From: Mucilaginibacter myungsuensis
GTDB taxonomy: Bacteria > Bacteroidota > Bacteroidia > Sphingobacteriales > Sphingobacteriaceae
Length of the DNA: 64,000 nt
Assembly: GCF_015222005.1 (NCBI RefSeq)
Contig: NZ_JADFFL010000003.1
Span: 620,001 to 684,000, forward strand
Direction: 5' to 3'
Shown here: positions 26,696 through 35,414 of the stretch, one piece after another
How the letters are laid out: the number at the start of each line of letters is the position of its first letter
Position numbering within the stretch: the stretch's first letter is position 1
Notes under the pieces: generated by a model
Database searches by the model: none
Seen by the model: only the letters and a program-made list of their open reading frames with translations
What the model was told of the DNA's origin: nothing
Translations under genes and position numbers: made by a program

Positions 26696-27673
26696 CTAAA
26701 AATCCTCGTCCAGTGAAAATGCTTTGCTGTCGGCACCGCCGGTGTTCATTACACCGCTTTTTTGATAGTCGCCTACACGTTTTTCAAAGAAGTTGGTTTT
26801 GCCTTGCAGCGATATCATCTCCATAAAGTCGAAGGGATTGGTAGCGCCGTATACTTTTGGATAACCCAGTTCGCCTAACCAACGGTCGGCCACAAATTCG
26901 ATATATTGACTCATCAGCTTCGCGTTCATACCGATCAAGGCTACCGGTAAGGCATCGGTGATAAATTCTTTCTCGATCTCTACCGCGTCTTTAATAATGC
27001 CGGTAACTACCTCGGTGCTCAGCTTGTTCTCTAACATGCTGTACAACAAACAAGCAAACTCGCAGTGCGAACCTTCGTCGCGAGATATCAACTCGTTACT
27101 AAAGGTCAAGCCCGGCATTAAGCCGCGTTTCTTTAACCAAAAGATAGAGCAGAAACTACCCGAGAAGAAGATACCCTCAACAGCCGCAAATGCTACCAAA
27201 CGCTCGGCAAATGTTCCGTTCTCTATCCAACGCATGGCCCAGTCCGCTTTTTTAGTTACACAAGGGATGGTGTCGATAGCGTGGAACAAACGGTCTTTTT
27301 CGGCCGGATCTTTTATATAAGTGTCGATCAGTAAAGCATAGGTCTCCGAGTGGATATTCTCCATCATGATCTGGAAACCATAGAAGCAACGCGCCTCGGG
27401 CAATTGCACCTCGCTCATAAAGTTTACGGCTAGGTTCTCGTTAACGATACCATCGCTTGCCGCAAAGAAAGCCAGGATGTGTGAGATGAAGTGGCGCTCG
27501 CCATCGTTCAGGTTATCCCAATGTTTCAGGTCGTCAGAAAGATCGATCTCTTCAGCGGTCCAAAAGCTTGCTTCCGACTTTTTGTACATCTCCCATATCG
27601 CGGGATATTTTATCGGAAGGATCACAAAGCGGTCCTTATTTTCTCTTAGTAATAGTTCGTTTTCCTGACTCAT
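26696..27673 (-). CDS. nrdB: Class I ribonucleoside-diphosphate reductase, beta subunit
   Basis: Radical-generating di-iron subunit of ribonucleotide reductase. 325 residues of a ferritin-like helical bundle. Metal-ligand and neighbouring motifs are visible: ...[26 protein letters not shown] shortened here to [44 protein letters not shown] and [14 protein letters not shown]. The acidic tail [10 protein letters not shown] is the part that docks onto NrdA. It is transcribed first, ahead of nrdA. Confidence 0.95.
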   Translation of the reverse strand: MSQENELLLRENKDRFVILPIKYPAIWEMYKKSEASFWTAEEIDLSDDLKHWDNLNDGERHFISHILAFFAASDGIVNENLAVNFMSEVQLPEARCFYGFQIMMENIHSETYALLIDTYIKDPAEKDRLFHAIDTIPCVTKKADWAMRWIENGTFAERLVAFAAVEGIFFSGSFCSIFWLKKRGLMPGLTFSNELISRDEGSHCEFACLLYSMLENKLSTEVVTGIIKDAVEIEKEFITDALPVALIGMNAKLMSQYIEFVADRWLGELGYPKVYGATNPFDFMEMISLQGKTNFFEKRVGDYQKSGVMNTGGADSKAFSLDEDF

Positions 27674-27899
27674 GTTTCGCCCTGTTTATCCTTAAACTTA
27701 TATTTATTTCGTACCCCCACATTACAGCCGACAGTGCCGCCTCTGCTCTTTTTGTATCAAAAGCAGCTTACAAGGTTCTGACTTCTTTAAAATGTATAGG
27801 GTTTTAACATCCTTCGGCGACCGTTTGTGTGTTAACGCCTGATCATCATAACGTTAACAAAGTATTAGTAGATGTCGATAGCCGATCGAAGGACTGAAA

Positions 27900-27907
27900 C
27901 AAATGTA
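27900..27907 (-). promoter_or_regulatory. Candidate -7 box for nrdBA
   Basis: TACATTTG on the minus strand, giving a leader of roughly 220 nt before nrdB, unusually long for this window. A palindromic element lies directly upstream. Confidence 0.4.
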
Positions 27908-27913
27908 GGGTCT

Positions 27914-27975
27914 CCGATCGATCCTTGTATGCCTAAGTTTTTCACATCATAGGCAAGTTATTAACGATCGATCGG
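27914..27975. promoter_or_regulatory. Palindromic element upstream of the nrd promoter
   Basis: Perfect inverted 10-mers CCGATCGATC (27914-27923) and GATCGATCGG (27966-27975), with a nested TGCCTA / TAGGCA pair between them. Further CCGATC half-sites occur at 27882, 27988 and 28047. The element covers the expected -33 region of the nrdBA promoter, so a repressor or activator site is plausible. It does not match the NrdR box consensus that I know. Confidence 0.45.
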
Positions 27976-28115
27976 ATAATTTTTTGGCCGATCACAACCA
28001 AAAAGAATGTTGACAATTTGTTGAAAAAAGTATGACACAAAACATACCGATCCACCGTATAAAGTTTCTTATACTACCCGTGTATGTGATCCAGGATCAA
28101 TGAGTTAGGCCTTTG

Positions 28116-28335
28116 CTGAAGTCGCAGACTTCAGTTCATCCATAGGCTTAAGTCACAGACTTAAGCCAGTGTTGCTAGTTGGTCAGATGGGTATTTTGCA
28201 AATACCTCATCTGACCGCTGTAAGGGCTTTTTTAACGTCAAAAGGCATCGTTTTGCGATGCCTTTTGACGTTGCTTTGAGGACTGGCTTCAGTTTAAAAC
28301 TGAAGCCTTACAGATAAAAGCAAGTCTGTGACTTG
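28116..28335. repeat. Cluster of six tandem hairpins
   Basis: Six palindromes in 220 bp: CTGAAGTC (28116-28134), GGCTTAAGTC (28145-28167), GGTCAGATG/GGTATTT (28181-28216), a 17-bp perfect stem starting AACGTCAAAAGGC (28234-28272), GGCTTCAGTTT (28285-28307) and CAAGTC (28321-28335). Long-range pairs also exist: 28150-28162 is the exact complement of 28322-28334, and 28163-28170 of 28282-28289. Lies just after the DUF1080 stop and before the nrd upstream region. The 17-bp stem may also act as that gene's terminator. Confidence 0.75.
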
Positions 28336-28342
28336 CGATCCG

Positions 28343-29122
28343 CTACGACTCCCTGATCCAAATATTCCGATAGCTGATCGGCGGGCTCGGGTCACCGTGC
28401 GATTGCAATTTCAGCGGACCCACACCATGTTTACGGTAAACGTGTTTTGAGCCTGTCGACGTAAAACCACGGATCTCCTGATTATTTTGCACCATTACCC
28501 CGTTAAAGAAGACCGTAACACGGGCAGGCGTTTTCACCGTGCCATCCTCATTCCACTCGGGTTGGGTGTAGGCGATGTCATACACATTCCATTCCCCTGC
28601 TTTGCGGGCCGGGTTTACCAGCGGTGTAGCCTCGCGATAGATGCTGGCCGCCATGCCATTCGTATAGGTCTTGTTCTCGTTATTATAGGTATCCAACACC
28701 TGCAACTCATATTGGCCTTGTAAAAAGATACCGCTGTTGCCTTTCATTTGGCCTGTTTGTGTGATGCCTTCAGGGATCTTCCACTCAATGTGCAGCTGAA
28801 AATTGCCAAAGCTCTTTTTGGTTTGGATGTCGCCTTTGGATTTGTCTACGGTGAGGATGTCTTTGTCGATCTTCCAACCGGCTTGATCTTTGCCGTTGCC
28901 CGCTAACCATTCGTTCAGGTTCTTACCGTCGAATAGCACGATCGCGTCAGATGGTGCCGCACCTAAAGTTTTAGCCGGGGTGACCACGGCCGGGATCGGT
29001 TCAAATTTTTCAGCATTATCCGGGTTAGCCGATGTTTGGTTAGCCTCGCGGATATTGGCCTGACCAAAGGCCGTGGCCGATGCGCAGAGCAGAGCGGCGC
29101 TTAATAGGTAATTGAATTTCAT
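28343..29122 (-). CDS. Secreted DUF1080 (3-keto-disaccharide hydrolase) family protein
   Basis: 259 residues with a signal peptide (YLLSAALLCASATAFGQ). The DUF1080 domain fills the rest: IVLFDGKNLNEWLAGNGK near residue 62, FGNFQLHIEWKIPEG near 105, GNSGIFLQGQYELQVLD near 128 and the C-terminal GPLKLQSHGDPSPPISYRNIWI. The fold is a concanavalin-like jelly roll; some members hydrolyse 3-keto-glycosides, but the reaction of this protein is not shown by the sequence. Stand-alone gene. Confidence 0.9.
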   Translation of the reverse strand: MKFNYLLSAALLCASATAFGQANIREANQTSANPDNAEKFEPIPAVVTPAKTLGAAPSDAIVLFDGKNLNEWLAGNGKDQAGWKIDKDILTVDKSKGDIQTKKSFGNFQLHIEWKIPEGITQTGQMKGNSGIFLQGQYELQVLDTYNNENKTYTNGMAASIYREATPLVNPARKAGEWNVYDIAYTQPEWNEDGTVKTPARVTVFFNGVMVQNNQEIRGFTSTGSKHVYRKHGVGPLKLQSHGDPSPPISYRNIWIRES

Positions 29123-29203
29123 AATCGTTTAGAGTGTTTGATAGTGTTTACCAAAGCTATGATATCGGTGGAATATCTTGCAAAATAATTTGCCAGGCGC
29201 AGA

Positions 29204-29310
29204 AATTACCCCTTATGAAAGCAACTACAAATAGCACTGCCATTACTTTCCCCTAATTTAGGGGAAGATCACAGACATCGCATTAGCACTAACTTTAATA
29301 AGGGGTAATT
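29204..29310. repeat. Nested palindrome upstream of the 29369 gene
   Basis: Outer arms AATTACCCCTTAT (29204-29216) and ATAAGGGGTAATT (29298-29310) are exact complements, and the centre holds a near-perfect palindrome TTCCCCTAATTTAGGGGAA (29248-29266). The 107-bp unit with terminal inverted repeats resembles a short miniature element. No coding capacity. Confidence 0.6.
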
Positions 29311-29351
29311 CCGTAGCGATCAGTATCGCATCCACTATCGCCAATTCTTTG

Positions 29352-29359
29352 TACTTTTG
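29352..29359 (+). promoter_or_regulatory. Candidate -7 box for the 29369 gene
   Basis: TACTTTTG, nine bases before the ATG at 29369. Confidence 0.45.
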
Positions 29360-29368
29360 AACCCACAC

Positions 29369-30304
29369 ATGAAGAAGAAGAATTTCATCGGCAAGCTCTT
29401 ATTAAAGATGACCTCTAAAACCGCTTATAAAAAGTATAAGTGGGATATGGTGAACTATCAGCAGAACGAACTTAACCAATACCTAATAGGCAATAATAAA
29501 CTTACCGATCTTAATAAGATCAAAGCTGTTGCCGCCCAGCATGGTGAACTTAACCTGACCCATAGCGGCAATGCCGGCGATATTATTTACGCCCTGCCTA
29601 CCATCAAGCGGATCTATCAGGAAACCAATGTGCCGATCAACTTCTTATTAAAATTAGGCCGCCCCATGAACCTGAGCAATTACAGCGAGCACTCTATGGG
29701 CAATGTAATGCTTAACCAAAAGACCGCCGACCTGATCAAGCCGCTGATCGAGGGCCAATCTTATATCAATAGCTGCCGCGTGTATAATAACGAGGTCATC
29801 CACATCGATCTTGACTTTTTCCGCTCAGGATTAGTGCCGCAGAACCGGGGTAACATCGCCCGTTGGTGCAGTTACATTACCGGCGCAAGTCCAAAGTTAT
29901 ACGAGCCTTGGTTGACGGTAGAGCCGGATGCTTCTTATAAAGACACCATCGTTTTAGCCCGCAGCGCCCGCTATCAAAATCAAAATATCGATCATAGCAT
30001 TCTTGCCAAACACAAATTGGTATTTTTAGGCGTAGAAAGCGAATATAAAGCGATGAAAAAGCTCCTGCCCGATCTGCAATGGCAACCTGTAGATGACTTT
30101 TTGCACATGGCACGCATCATTGCCGGCAGCAAATTCTTTATCGGTAACCAATCTTTCCCGTACTCGATAGCAGAAGGTTTGAAAACGCCCCGCTTATTAG
30201 AGGTATCTTACGAAGTGATCAACGTAGTACCCGAAGGGCCGAATGGGTATGATTTCCTTTTCCAGGAGCATTTTGCGAGTTTGGTAGAGGAACTATCGCG
30301 GTAG
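29369..30304 (+). CDS. Glycosyltransferase-like protein of the surface-glycan region
   Basis: 311 residues from the ATG at 29369 (KKKNFIGKLLL). The motif HSGNAGDIIYALPTIKRIY near residue 57 and the late FIGNQSFPYSIAEGLKTPRLLE block are typical of GT-B enzymes related to family 9 (ADP-heptose-type) transferases: a glycine-rich N-terminal loop and a C-terminal nucleotide-sugar-binding segment. I cannot name donor or acceptor. It precedes a GT2 gene (convergent), an MsbA-type exporter and a GT4 gene, which supports a role in surface glycan assembly. Confidence 0.6.
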   Translation: MKKKNFIGKLLLKMTSKTAYKKYKWDMVNYQQNELNQYLIGNNKLTDLNKIKAVAAQHGELNLTHSGNAGDIIYALPTIKRIYQETNVPINFLLKLGRPMNLSNYSEHSMGNVMLNQKTADLIKPLIEGQSYINSCRVYNNEVIHIDLDFFRSGLVPQNRGNIARWCSYITGASPKLYEPWLTVEPDASYKDTIVLARSARYQNQNIDHSILAKHKLVFLGVESEYKAMKKLLPDLQWQPVDDFLHMARIIAGSKFFIGNQSFPYSIAEGLKTPRLLEVSYEVINVVPEGPNGYDFLFQEHFASLVEELSR

Positions 30305-30306
30305 AC

Positions 30307-30415
30307 TAACCACAAAGGGCACAAAGTTTTTCACAAAGGACACAAAGCCTTGCATCGTCAACATGCAAGGCTTTGTGTCCTTTGTGTTTTTCCTTCTTTG
30401 TGCCCTTTGTGGTTA
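30307..30415. repeat. Large two-stem inverted repeat between convergent genes
   Basis: Outer arms of 20 bp (TAACCACAAAGGGCACAAAG at 30307-30326 and its exact complement at 30396-30415) and inner arms of 24 bp (30332-30355 with 30363-30386, beginning CACAAAGGACACAAAG), with a 7-nt loop. The internal unit CACAAAGGNCACAAAG is itself repeated. It lies 3 bp after one stop codon and 15 bp before the convergent one, so it probably serves as a bidirectional terminator. Confidence 0.8.
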
Positions 30416-30429
30416 AATAAAACTCAACC

Positions 30430-31146
30430 TCAGGCCCTCGGGTTATCTCTGTTCTTGTATTTATACACAAGGTACCTCACCCATATTTTAGGACCAAAAT
30501 TCCGCAGGATCAACCAGGCCTTGTCGCGTTGGAAGGGTTTGTCGATCGTAACGCCGGACAGCCCGGTGTGATCAAAATCGCAAATGGTGTACTCTTTATA
30601 AACGAAGTGGTAATTTTTATCGCCGCTCAAAACTAACGTCAAAGCAAAATCGGCAGAGATACGGTACTTTAAGTTATAACGATATTTTTTAAATACCGAT
30701 GCCGGGTAGATCATGGCTTGATGGTAAACGCCAAACTTAGCCATGCGGTAACGTGTACCAATGTTTCCGCTGCGTTTGGCGCCGTCGGCAAATACGTTGG
30801 CGTAGTAAATGGCGGTCGGGTCGGTCAGTTCATGCACCATGTCAGAGAAAGCGGGCAGCATTACATCATCGGCACCGATAAAGTACACCCGGTCGCCGGT
30901 TATGCGGTCCAGGCCTTTGTTCATGGCATCGTACACACCCTTATCTTTTTCGATGGTCAGCGAGGCGATCTTTTCTTTATTGGCCAGCAGGATATCGGTA
31001 GTACCGTCGGTACTTTTACCGTCGACAACAATGATCTCGATATTAGGATATGCTTGCGCATAAATGCTATCCAGCGTACGCTGCACCGTTTTGGCAGCGT
31101 TGAAGGTCACCATGATCACCGATATTTTTGAAGGGTTGACAGCCAT
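30430..31146 (-). CDS. Family 2 glycosyltransferase
   Basis: 238 residues, GT-A fold. KISVIMVTFNAAKTVQRTLDSI starts the nucleotide-binding half (residues 7-28), IIVVDGKSTDGT follows near 38, and the DxD-like metal site is in YFIGADDVMLP near 90. It transfers a sugar from a nucleotide donor during surface polysaccharide or lipopolysaccharide synthesis; the substrate is not predictable. Single gene on the minus strand, convergent with the preceding gene. Confidence 0.9.
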   Translation of the reverse strand: MAVNPSKISVIMVTFNAAKTVQRTLDSIYAQAYPNIEIIVVDGKSTDGTTDILLANKEKIASLTIEKDKGVYDAMNKGLDRITGDRVYFIGADDVMLPAFSDMVHELTDPTAIYYANVFADGAKRSGNIGTRYRMAKFGVYHQAMIYPASVFKKYRYNLKYRISADFALTLVLSGDKNYHFVYKEYTICDFDHTGLSGVTIDKPFQRDKAWLILRNFGPKIWVRYLVYKYKNRDNPRA

Positions 31147-31241
31147 GGCGTAAAATTATAAAAAGAACAGCGATGTAGCACCTCATAATTATCTGGCGTT
31201 ACGCTTACAAACCTGCTACAATATATATCCGCTATATCTGT

Positions 31242-31249
31242 TAACTTTG
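31242..31249 (+). promoter_or_regulatory. Candidate -7 box for the MsbA-type exporter
   Basis: TAACTTTG, 17 bp before the ATG at 31267. Confidence 0.45.
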
Positions 31250-31266
31250 CAGAATTAATATTTTAA

Positions 31267-33081
31267 ATGAAGACATACTTTAGGCTGCTTTCTTTTGCAA
31301 AACCCATAGAGAAATTTGCCATCCCTTATATTTTAGCTACAATCATTACTGTGGTATTCGGAACGCTGAACCTGGCGTTGCTGGCACCGTTACTAACGGT
31401 GTTAAATGATAAGGTACACACACCTGTACCTGAGCCAGAGCACTGGACCCAGATCACAAAAATGATGAACTATTATGTTTACCGCGCCTCTTTAAGCGAA
31501 GACAAATTCGCTGCCCTAAAATTTGTATGCGGTATCATCGTAGCGTCGGTCTTATTAAGTAACGCATCGCGTTATTTTGCACAAAGAATAATCGAAAGCC
31601 TACGTATCCATATTTTATTAAAGCTGCGCAGGGTGGTATTTAACAATGTGATGGACATGCACATGGGCTTTTTTAATAATGAGCGTAAAGGCGATATTAT
31701 GACTAAGATCGCCTCTGATGTGCAGGTGGTACAATATTCAGTAACGGGTACATTACAGGTGGTTTTTAAAGAACCTTTGCAATTGATTGCCTATATGGTC
31801 ATGCTGCTTATCATATCTGTTAAGCTGACCTTATTTTCTTTGTTAGTAGTGCCAATAGGTGGTTTTATTATATCGCGCATCGTAAAAAAATTGAAGAGCC
31901 AGGCCGTAGCCTCGCAAGAGACCTATGGTAACATGATCACTTATCTTGACGAAGCTCTTTCAGGAATGAAGATAGTGAAAGCCTTCAATGCCACAGGCTT
32001 TATAAAAAAACGCTTCGACGAGCAGAATACCAAATATTCAAAAATAACCCGCTCTATGGCTAACAGGCAGCAGTCTGCTTCTCCTGTATCCGAATTTTTA
32101 GGTGTAGCCATGGTTGCAGGTATTGTTCTTTATGGAGGTAGCGAGGTCCTAAATGGTTCTTCTACACTTACATCAGAAGAGTTTATCGCTTACATAGCGC
32201 TTTTCTCGCAGATCATGCGCCCTGCTAAGGCTATGTCAGATTCGTTCAGCAATATCCACTCCGGTATCGTAGCCGGTGGCCGTGTGCTGGAACTGATAGA
32301 CGAAAAACCAGCCATTGTTGACGCTCCGGACGCTATTGCCATTACCGATTTTAAAGAAGGTATCGAACTTAAGAACGTGGAGTTCGGCTACCCTAACCGC
32401 CCGGTGTTAAAGGGCATTAACCTCACCATCCCTAAGGGCAAAACCGTGGCTCTGGTAGGACCATCCGGCGGTGGTAAATCTACCTTAATGGACCTGATCC
32501 CGCGCTTTATTGAACCGCAAAGCGGCGAGGTATTGATAGACGGACAAAACCTTAACAAGTTGCAGACCGAGTCGGTACGCTCGTTATTAGGCACGGTGAA
32601 CCAGGAATCGATATTATTTAACGATACTATATTCAACAACATCGCCTTTGGTAAACCCGATGCCACCATGGAGCAAGTTGAAACCGCGGCCAAGATAGCC
32701 AATGCCCATAACTTCATCATAGAGACCGAGAATAGTTACCAAACCAACACCGGCGACCGCGGTGTTAAACTGAGCGGTGGCCAGCGCCAGCGTTTATGTA
32801 TCGCCCGCGCTATATTGAATAACCCGCCGATCATGCTATTGGACGAGGCTACATCGGCACTGGATACCGAATCGGAGAAATTGGTGCAGGATGCCCTGAA
32901 CAACCTGATGAAGAACCGCACCTCGCTCATTATTGCCCACCGTTTAAGCACTATCCAAAGTGCCGATATCATTGTGGTATTAGAGGACGGTAACATTGTA
33001 GAGCAAGGCACCCATCTGGAGCTGATGGCTAATAATGGTTTATACCGCAAGCTGATCGAAATGCAAACTTTTCAAAGCTAA
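31267..33081 (+). CDS. MsbA-like ABC transporter (fused permease and ATPase)
   Basis: 604 residues. An N-terminal six-helix transmembrane domain (about 15-340) is joined to an ATPase with Walker A VGPSGGGKST near residue 397, the ABC signature LSGGQRQRL near 500 and Walker B PIMLLDEATSALD near 521. Members of this family flip lipid A, lipid-linked glycans or peptides across the inner membrane. Neighbouring glycosyltransferases favour a lipid-linked glycan or lipid A core as cargo. It is 11 bp upstream of the GT4 gene and probably co-transcribed with it. Confidence 0.9.
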   Translation: MKTYFRLLSFAKPIEKFAIPYILATIITVVFGTLNLALLAPLLTVLNDKVHTPVPEPEHWTQITKMMNYYVYRASLSEDKFAALKFVCGIIVASVLLSNASRYFAQRIIESLRIHILLKLRRVVFNNVMDMHMGFFNNERKGDIMTKIASDVQVVQYSVTGTLQVVFKEPLQLIAYMVMLLIISVKLTLFSLLVVPIGGFIISRIVKKLKSQAVASQETYGNMITYLDEALSGMKIVKAFNATGFIKKRFDEQNTKYSKITRSMANRQQSASPVSEFLGVAMVAGIVLYGGSEVLNGSSTLTSEEFIAYIALFSQIMRPAKAMSDSFSNIHSGIVAGGRVLELIDEKPAIVDAPDAIAITDFKEGIELKNVEFGYPNRPVLKGINLTIPKGKTVALVGPSGGGKSTLMDLIPRFIEPQSGEVLIDGQNLNKLQTESVRSLLGTVNQESILFNDTIFNNIAFGKPDATMEQVETAAKIANAHNFIIETENSYQTNTGDRGVKLSGGQRQRLCIARAILNNPPIMLLDEATSALDTESEKLVQDALNNLMKNRTSLIIAHRLSTIQSADIIVVLEDGNIVEQGTHLELMANNGLYRKLIEMQTFQS

Positions 33082-33092
33082 GCCCGAGATAT

Positions 33093-34193
33093 ATGAAGCC
33101 GCTACGCATCCTGTTCGACCATCAAATATTCTCGGTACAGCGTTACGGGGGCATATCGCGCTATTTTAATAACCTTGATGAAAGCCTGGACCTGCTGCCC
33201 AACGTGGACAGTAAGATAGCGGCCGTATATTCAGAGAATGCCTATATCGACAACGATGAAGTATTGCTGAACAACGCCCTTGGTCGCAGAATATTTAAGG
33301 GGCATCAAAGCCGCATTTATCGTTGGAACAGGCGCTATTCATCGCTGAGGATCCGGAACAATAATTTCGATGTGTTCCACCCCACCTATTACGATCCATA
33401 TTTTCTGGATGATCTGAAAAAGCCATTTGTGCTGACCGTGCACGACATGATCCACGAAGTAATGGAGGATCAGTTCACGGATAATAACCAGGTGATCCCG
33501 CAAAAGAAACTGTTGATAGAAAAGGCCACGGCGGTGATCGCCATATCCGAATACACCAAAAGCGACATCATCAAATTTTATCCCGAAGCTGAAAGCAAGA
33601 TCAGGGTCATCCACCACGGCTTTGAGTACGTACCGTCGGGTGTAGGGCGTTTATCCTTACCCGGGCGCTATATCCTGTTTGTTGGTGAGCGTTATTTCTA
33701 CAAAAACTTTGTAGGGATGGCTAAAGCCATTGCCCCGCTATTGAATGCCGACCCAACGCGACAACTCATCTGCACCGCAGGTGGCAATTTCACAGATGAG
33801 GAGCTGGTTTTATTTGATCAGCTGAAGATCAAACAGCAATGCCGCCAGATCAACGCCAGCGATGCGGAGTTGCATCAGCTGTACCGCCAGGCTTTGGTGT
33901 TTGTGTTCCCTTCTTTCTCCGAAGGATTTGGTTTCCCTCTGTTAGAAGCCTTCACTGCAGGTTGCCCCGTAGCCGCCAGCGACAATAGTTGCTTCCCCGA
34001 AATTGGTGGCGACGCTGCGGCATATTTTGATCCGAATAATGACGAAAGCATCCGCGAAACAGTAAGCAAACTATTAACCGACGAAGGCCTGCGCCAAACT
34101 CTTATAGAAAACGGTTACGAGCGGCTAAAGCAATTCACCGTGCAGAAATGCGTGAATGAGACGTTGGAATTATATAGAGAGTTGGCGAAGTAA
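33093..34193 (+). CDS. Family 4 (GT1-type) glycosyltransferase
   Basis: 366 residues, GT-B fold. The N-terminal half has FDHQIFSVQRYGGISRYFNNL and LTVHDMIHE; the C-terminal half has GRYILFVGERYFYKNF and the donor-site FVFPSFSEGFGFPLLEAFTAGCPV with the EX7E glutamates, near residues 270-290. It resembles mannosyl- or other hexosyltransferases of surface glycan pathways. Directly follows the MsbA-like gene. Confidence 0.9.
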   Translation: MKPLRILFDHQIFSVQRYGGISRYFNNLDESLDLLPNVDSKIAAVYSENAYIDNDEVLLNNALGRRIFKGHQSRIYRWNRRYSSLRIRNNNFDVFHPTYYDPYFLDDLKKPFVLTVHDMIHEVMEDQFTDNNQVIPQKKLLIEKATAVIAISEYTKSDIIKFYPEAESKIRVIHHGFEYVPSGVGRLSLPGRYILFVGERYFYKNFVGMAKAIAPLLNADPTRQLICTAGGNFTDEELVLFDQLKIKQQCRQINASDAELHQLYRQALVFVFPSFSEGFGFPLLEAFTAGCPVAASDNSCFPEIGGDAAAYFDPNNDESIRETVSKLLTDEGLRQTLIENGYERLKQFTVQKCVNETLELYRELAK

Positions 34194-34244
34194 GCCGTCC
34201 TTTCATATCCTTATAAAGAAGGATCGCTGTAGTAGTAATTAGAT

Positions 34245-35267
34245 CTATAACATTTCCGGGTGATCTACATTTAGTTGACGAGCAAGATGGATCATTTTTT
34301 GAGGGGTATTCAAATTGTTTTTGACATCCTCAATTTTTAAATTGTTGTTTTTACTCTTAAAAAGGAATGTCTTAAAATCGAATTTATTGGCCTCTGCATT
34401 AAATTCGTCCGGATGCTTTTTAGCTAAGTCTGCTGTAAACTCATCTATGTTATTTTTTAACGCGACGGTTAAATTCTCGAGTGCTAATACCCAATTTTTG
34501 AGTTGATCTAAAAAATCCCGCACTTCGGCATCTTCTACAAAAGACAACTTTTCAAGTTGTTTATTGATCGCGGCGAATTCCATATTTAGCCAATCCTTTG
34601 ACTTTAACACCGGGATCTGCCATTGCATTTGCTCGGACCTCCAATAGTCTTTTTCAGACTTCACCTGATGGATAATAAAGCCGGGTATCTCTATCGCCGT
34701 TAAATATCCGCCGTGGCACGCCCCTGTGTCTATCCCGTAGGTATTGTTTTTGATTAAAGGCCGATCACCTACCACACGATGGCCGTAGATAATGGGTTTG
34801 TAGCCTTTGTAATGATCGATCCAATCAGAGTCGGCCCCATACTTCTTCTCTAAATATCGCTCCCCGGAGGTTGATCCGCTAAGCACCTCATCTTTTTGAT
34901 CTTTTAGTGATCTGTCATGCTCAAAGGCAGCATGAACTACAATAGCTTCTTCTATCTCATAGGAGTAACTTAGTGCAGCTATCTTATCTAAAAATGGTTG
35001 ATAATCCGGCCCGAACTGCACTTTTACAATTTCCTGGGCATAGCTCAGTACGCCGTTAACATGTTTCCGCTCGTGATTGCCGGTTAAAACTTTGGAGTTG
35101 GGTCTGTTAAGAAAGTATTCGTAAACATCTTTTGACCTGTTACCCCGGTCAACGATATCGCCGACAGAAACAAGCAGATCTTCAGGGGCTAAACCTACCT
35201 TTTCAATAAGTGCCATCAATTCTTCAAAGCACCCGTGTATGTCCCCGATAACGAAAGTTCGTTGCAT
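34245..35267 (-). CDS. PPP-type metallophosphoesterase with C-terminal extension
   Basis: 340 residues. The first 220 show the serine/threonine phosphatase 1-like signature: FVIGDIHGCFEE near residue 7, VSVGDIVDRGNRS near 35 and TGNHERKH near 62, with later metal-ligand His in YGHRVVG. A helical, lysine-rich extension of about 120 residues follows (FKTFLFKSKNNN and so on) and is not part of the phosphatase fold. Substrate could be phosphoprotein or a dinucleotide; the context does not decide. Ends near, and convergent with, the GT4 gene. Confidence 0.85.
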   Translation of the reverse strand: MQRTFVIGDIHGCFEELMALIEKVGLAPEDLLVSVGDIVDRGNRSKDVYEYFLNRPNSKVLTGNHERKHVNGVLSYAQEIVKVQFGPDYQPFLDKIAALSYSYEIEEAIVVHAAFEHDRSLKDQKDEVLSGSTSGERYLEKKYGADSDWIDHYKGYKPIIYGHRVVGDRPLIKNNTYGIDTGACHGGYLTAIEIPGFIIHQVKSEKDYWRSEQMQWQIPVLKSKDWLNMEFAAINKQLEKLSFVEDAEVRDFLDQLKNWVLALENLTVALKNNIDEFTADLAKKHPDEFNAEANKFDFKTFLFKSKNNNLKIEDVKNNLNTPQKMIHLARQLNVDHPEML

Positions 35268-35361
35268 ATATCCAACATATAAAAAACAATGGCAGCGATC
35301 GACGGAATATCAAACTAAAAGCGCAACGGACGCAAAGCTATGCAAATTGCAATCAATGGAT

Positions 35362-35403
35362 CTCTGTGTCTTTTGTGAAAGTCTTAGTGCCCTCTGTGGT
35401 TAA
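35362..35403. repeat. Degenerate copy of the CACAAAGG repeat
   Basis: TCTGTGTCTTTTGTGAAAG followed by CTTAGTGCCCTCTGTGGTTAA matches one arm of 30363-30415 with scattered changes. A single decayed arm; the opposite arm is only hinted at by GCGCAACGGACGCAAAG near 35321. Confidence 0.5.
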
Positions 35404-35414
35404 AATAACAAAAA

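Noticed and set aside
27674..27893. Cobalamin or other known riboswitch in the nrdB leader
   Set aside because: I could not find a B12 box or other recognisable riboswitch core, so only an unassigned long leader is reported.
28116..28335. CRISPR array as an explanation for the hairpin cluster
   Set aside because: No regularly spaced identical direct repeats and no cas genes; the units are different palindromes.
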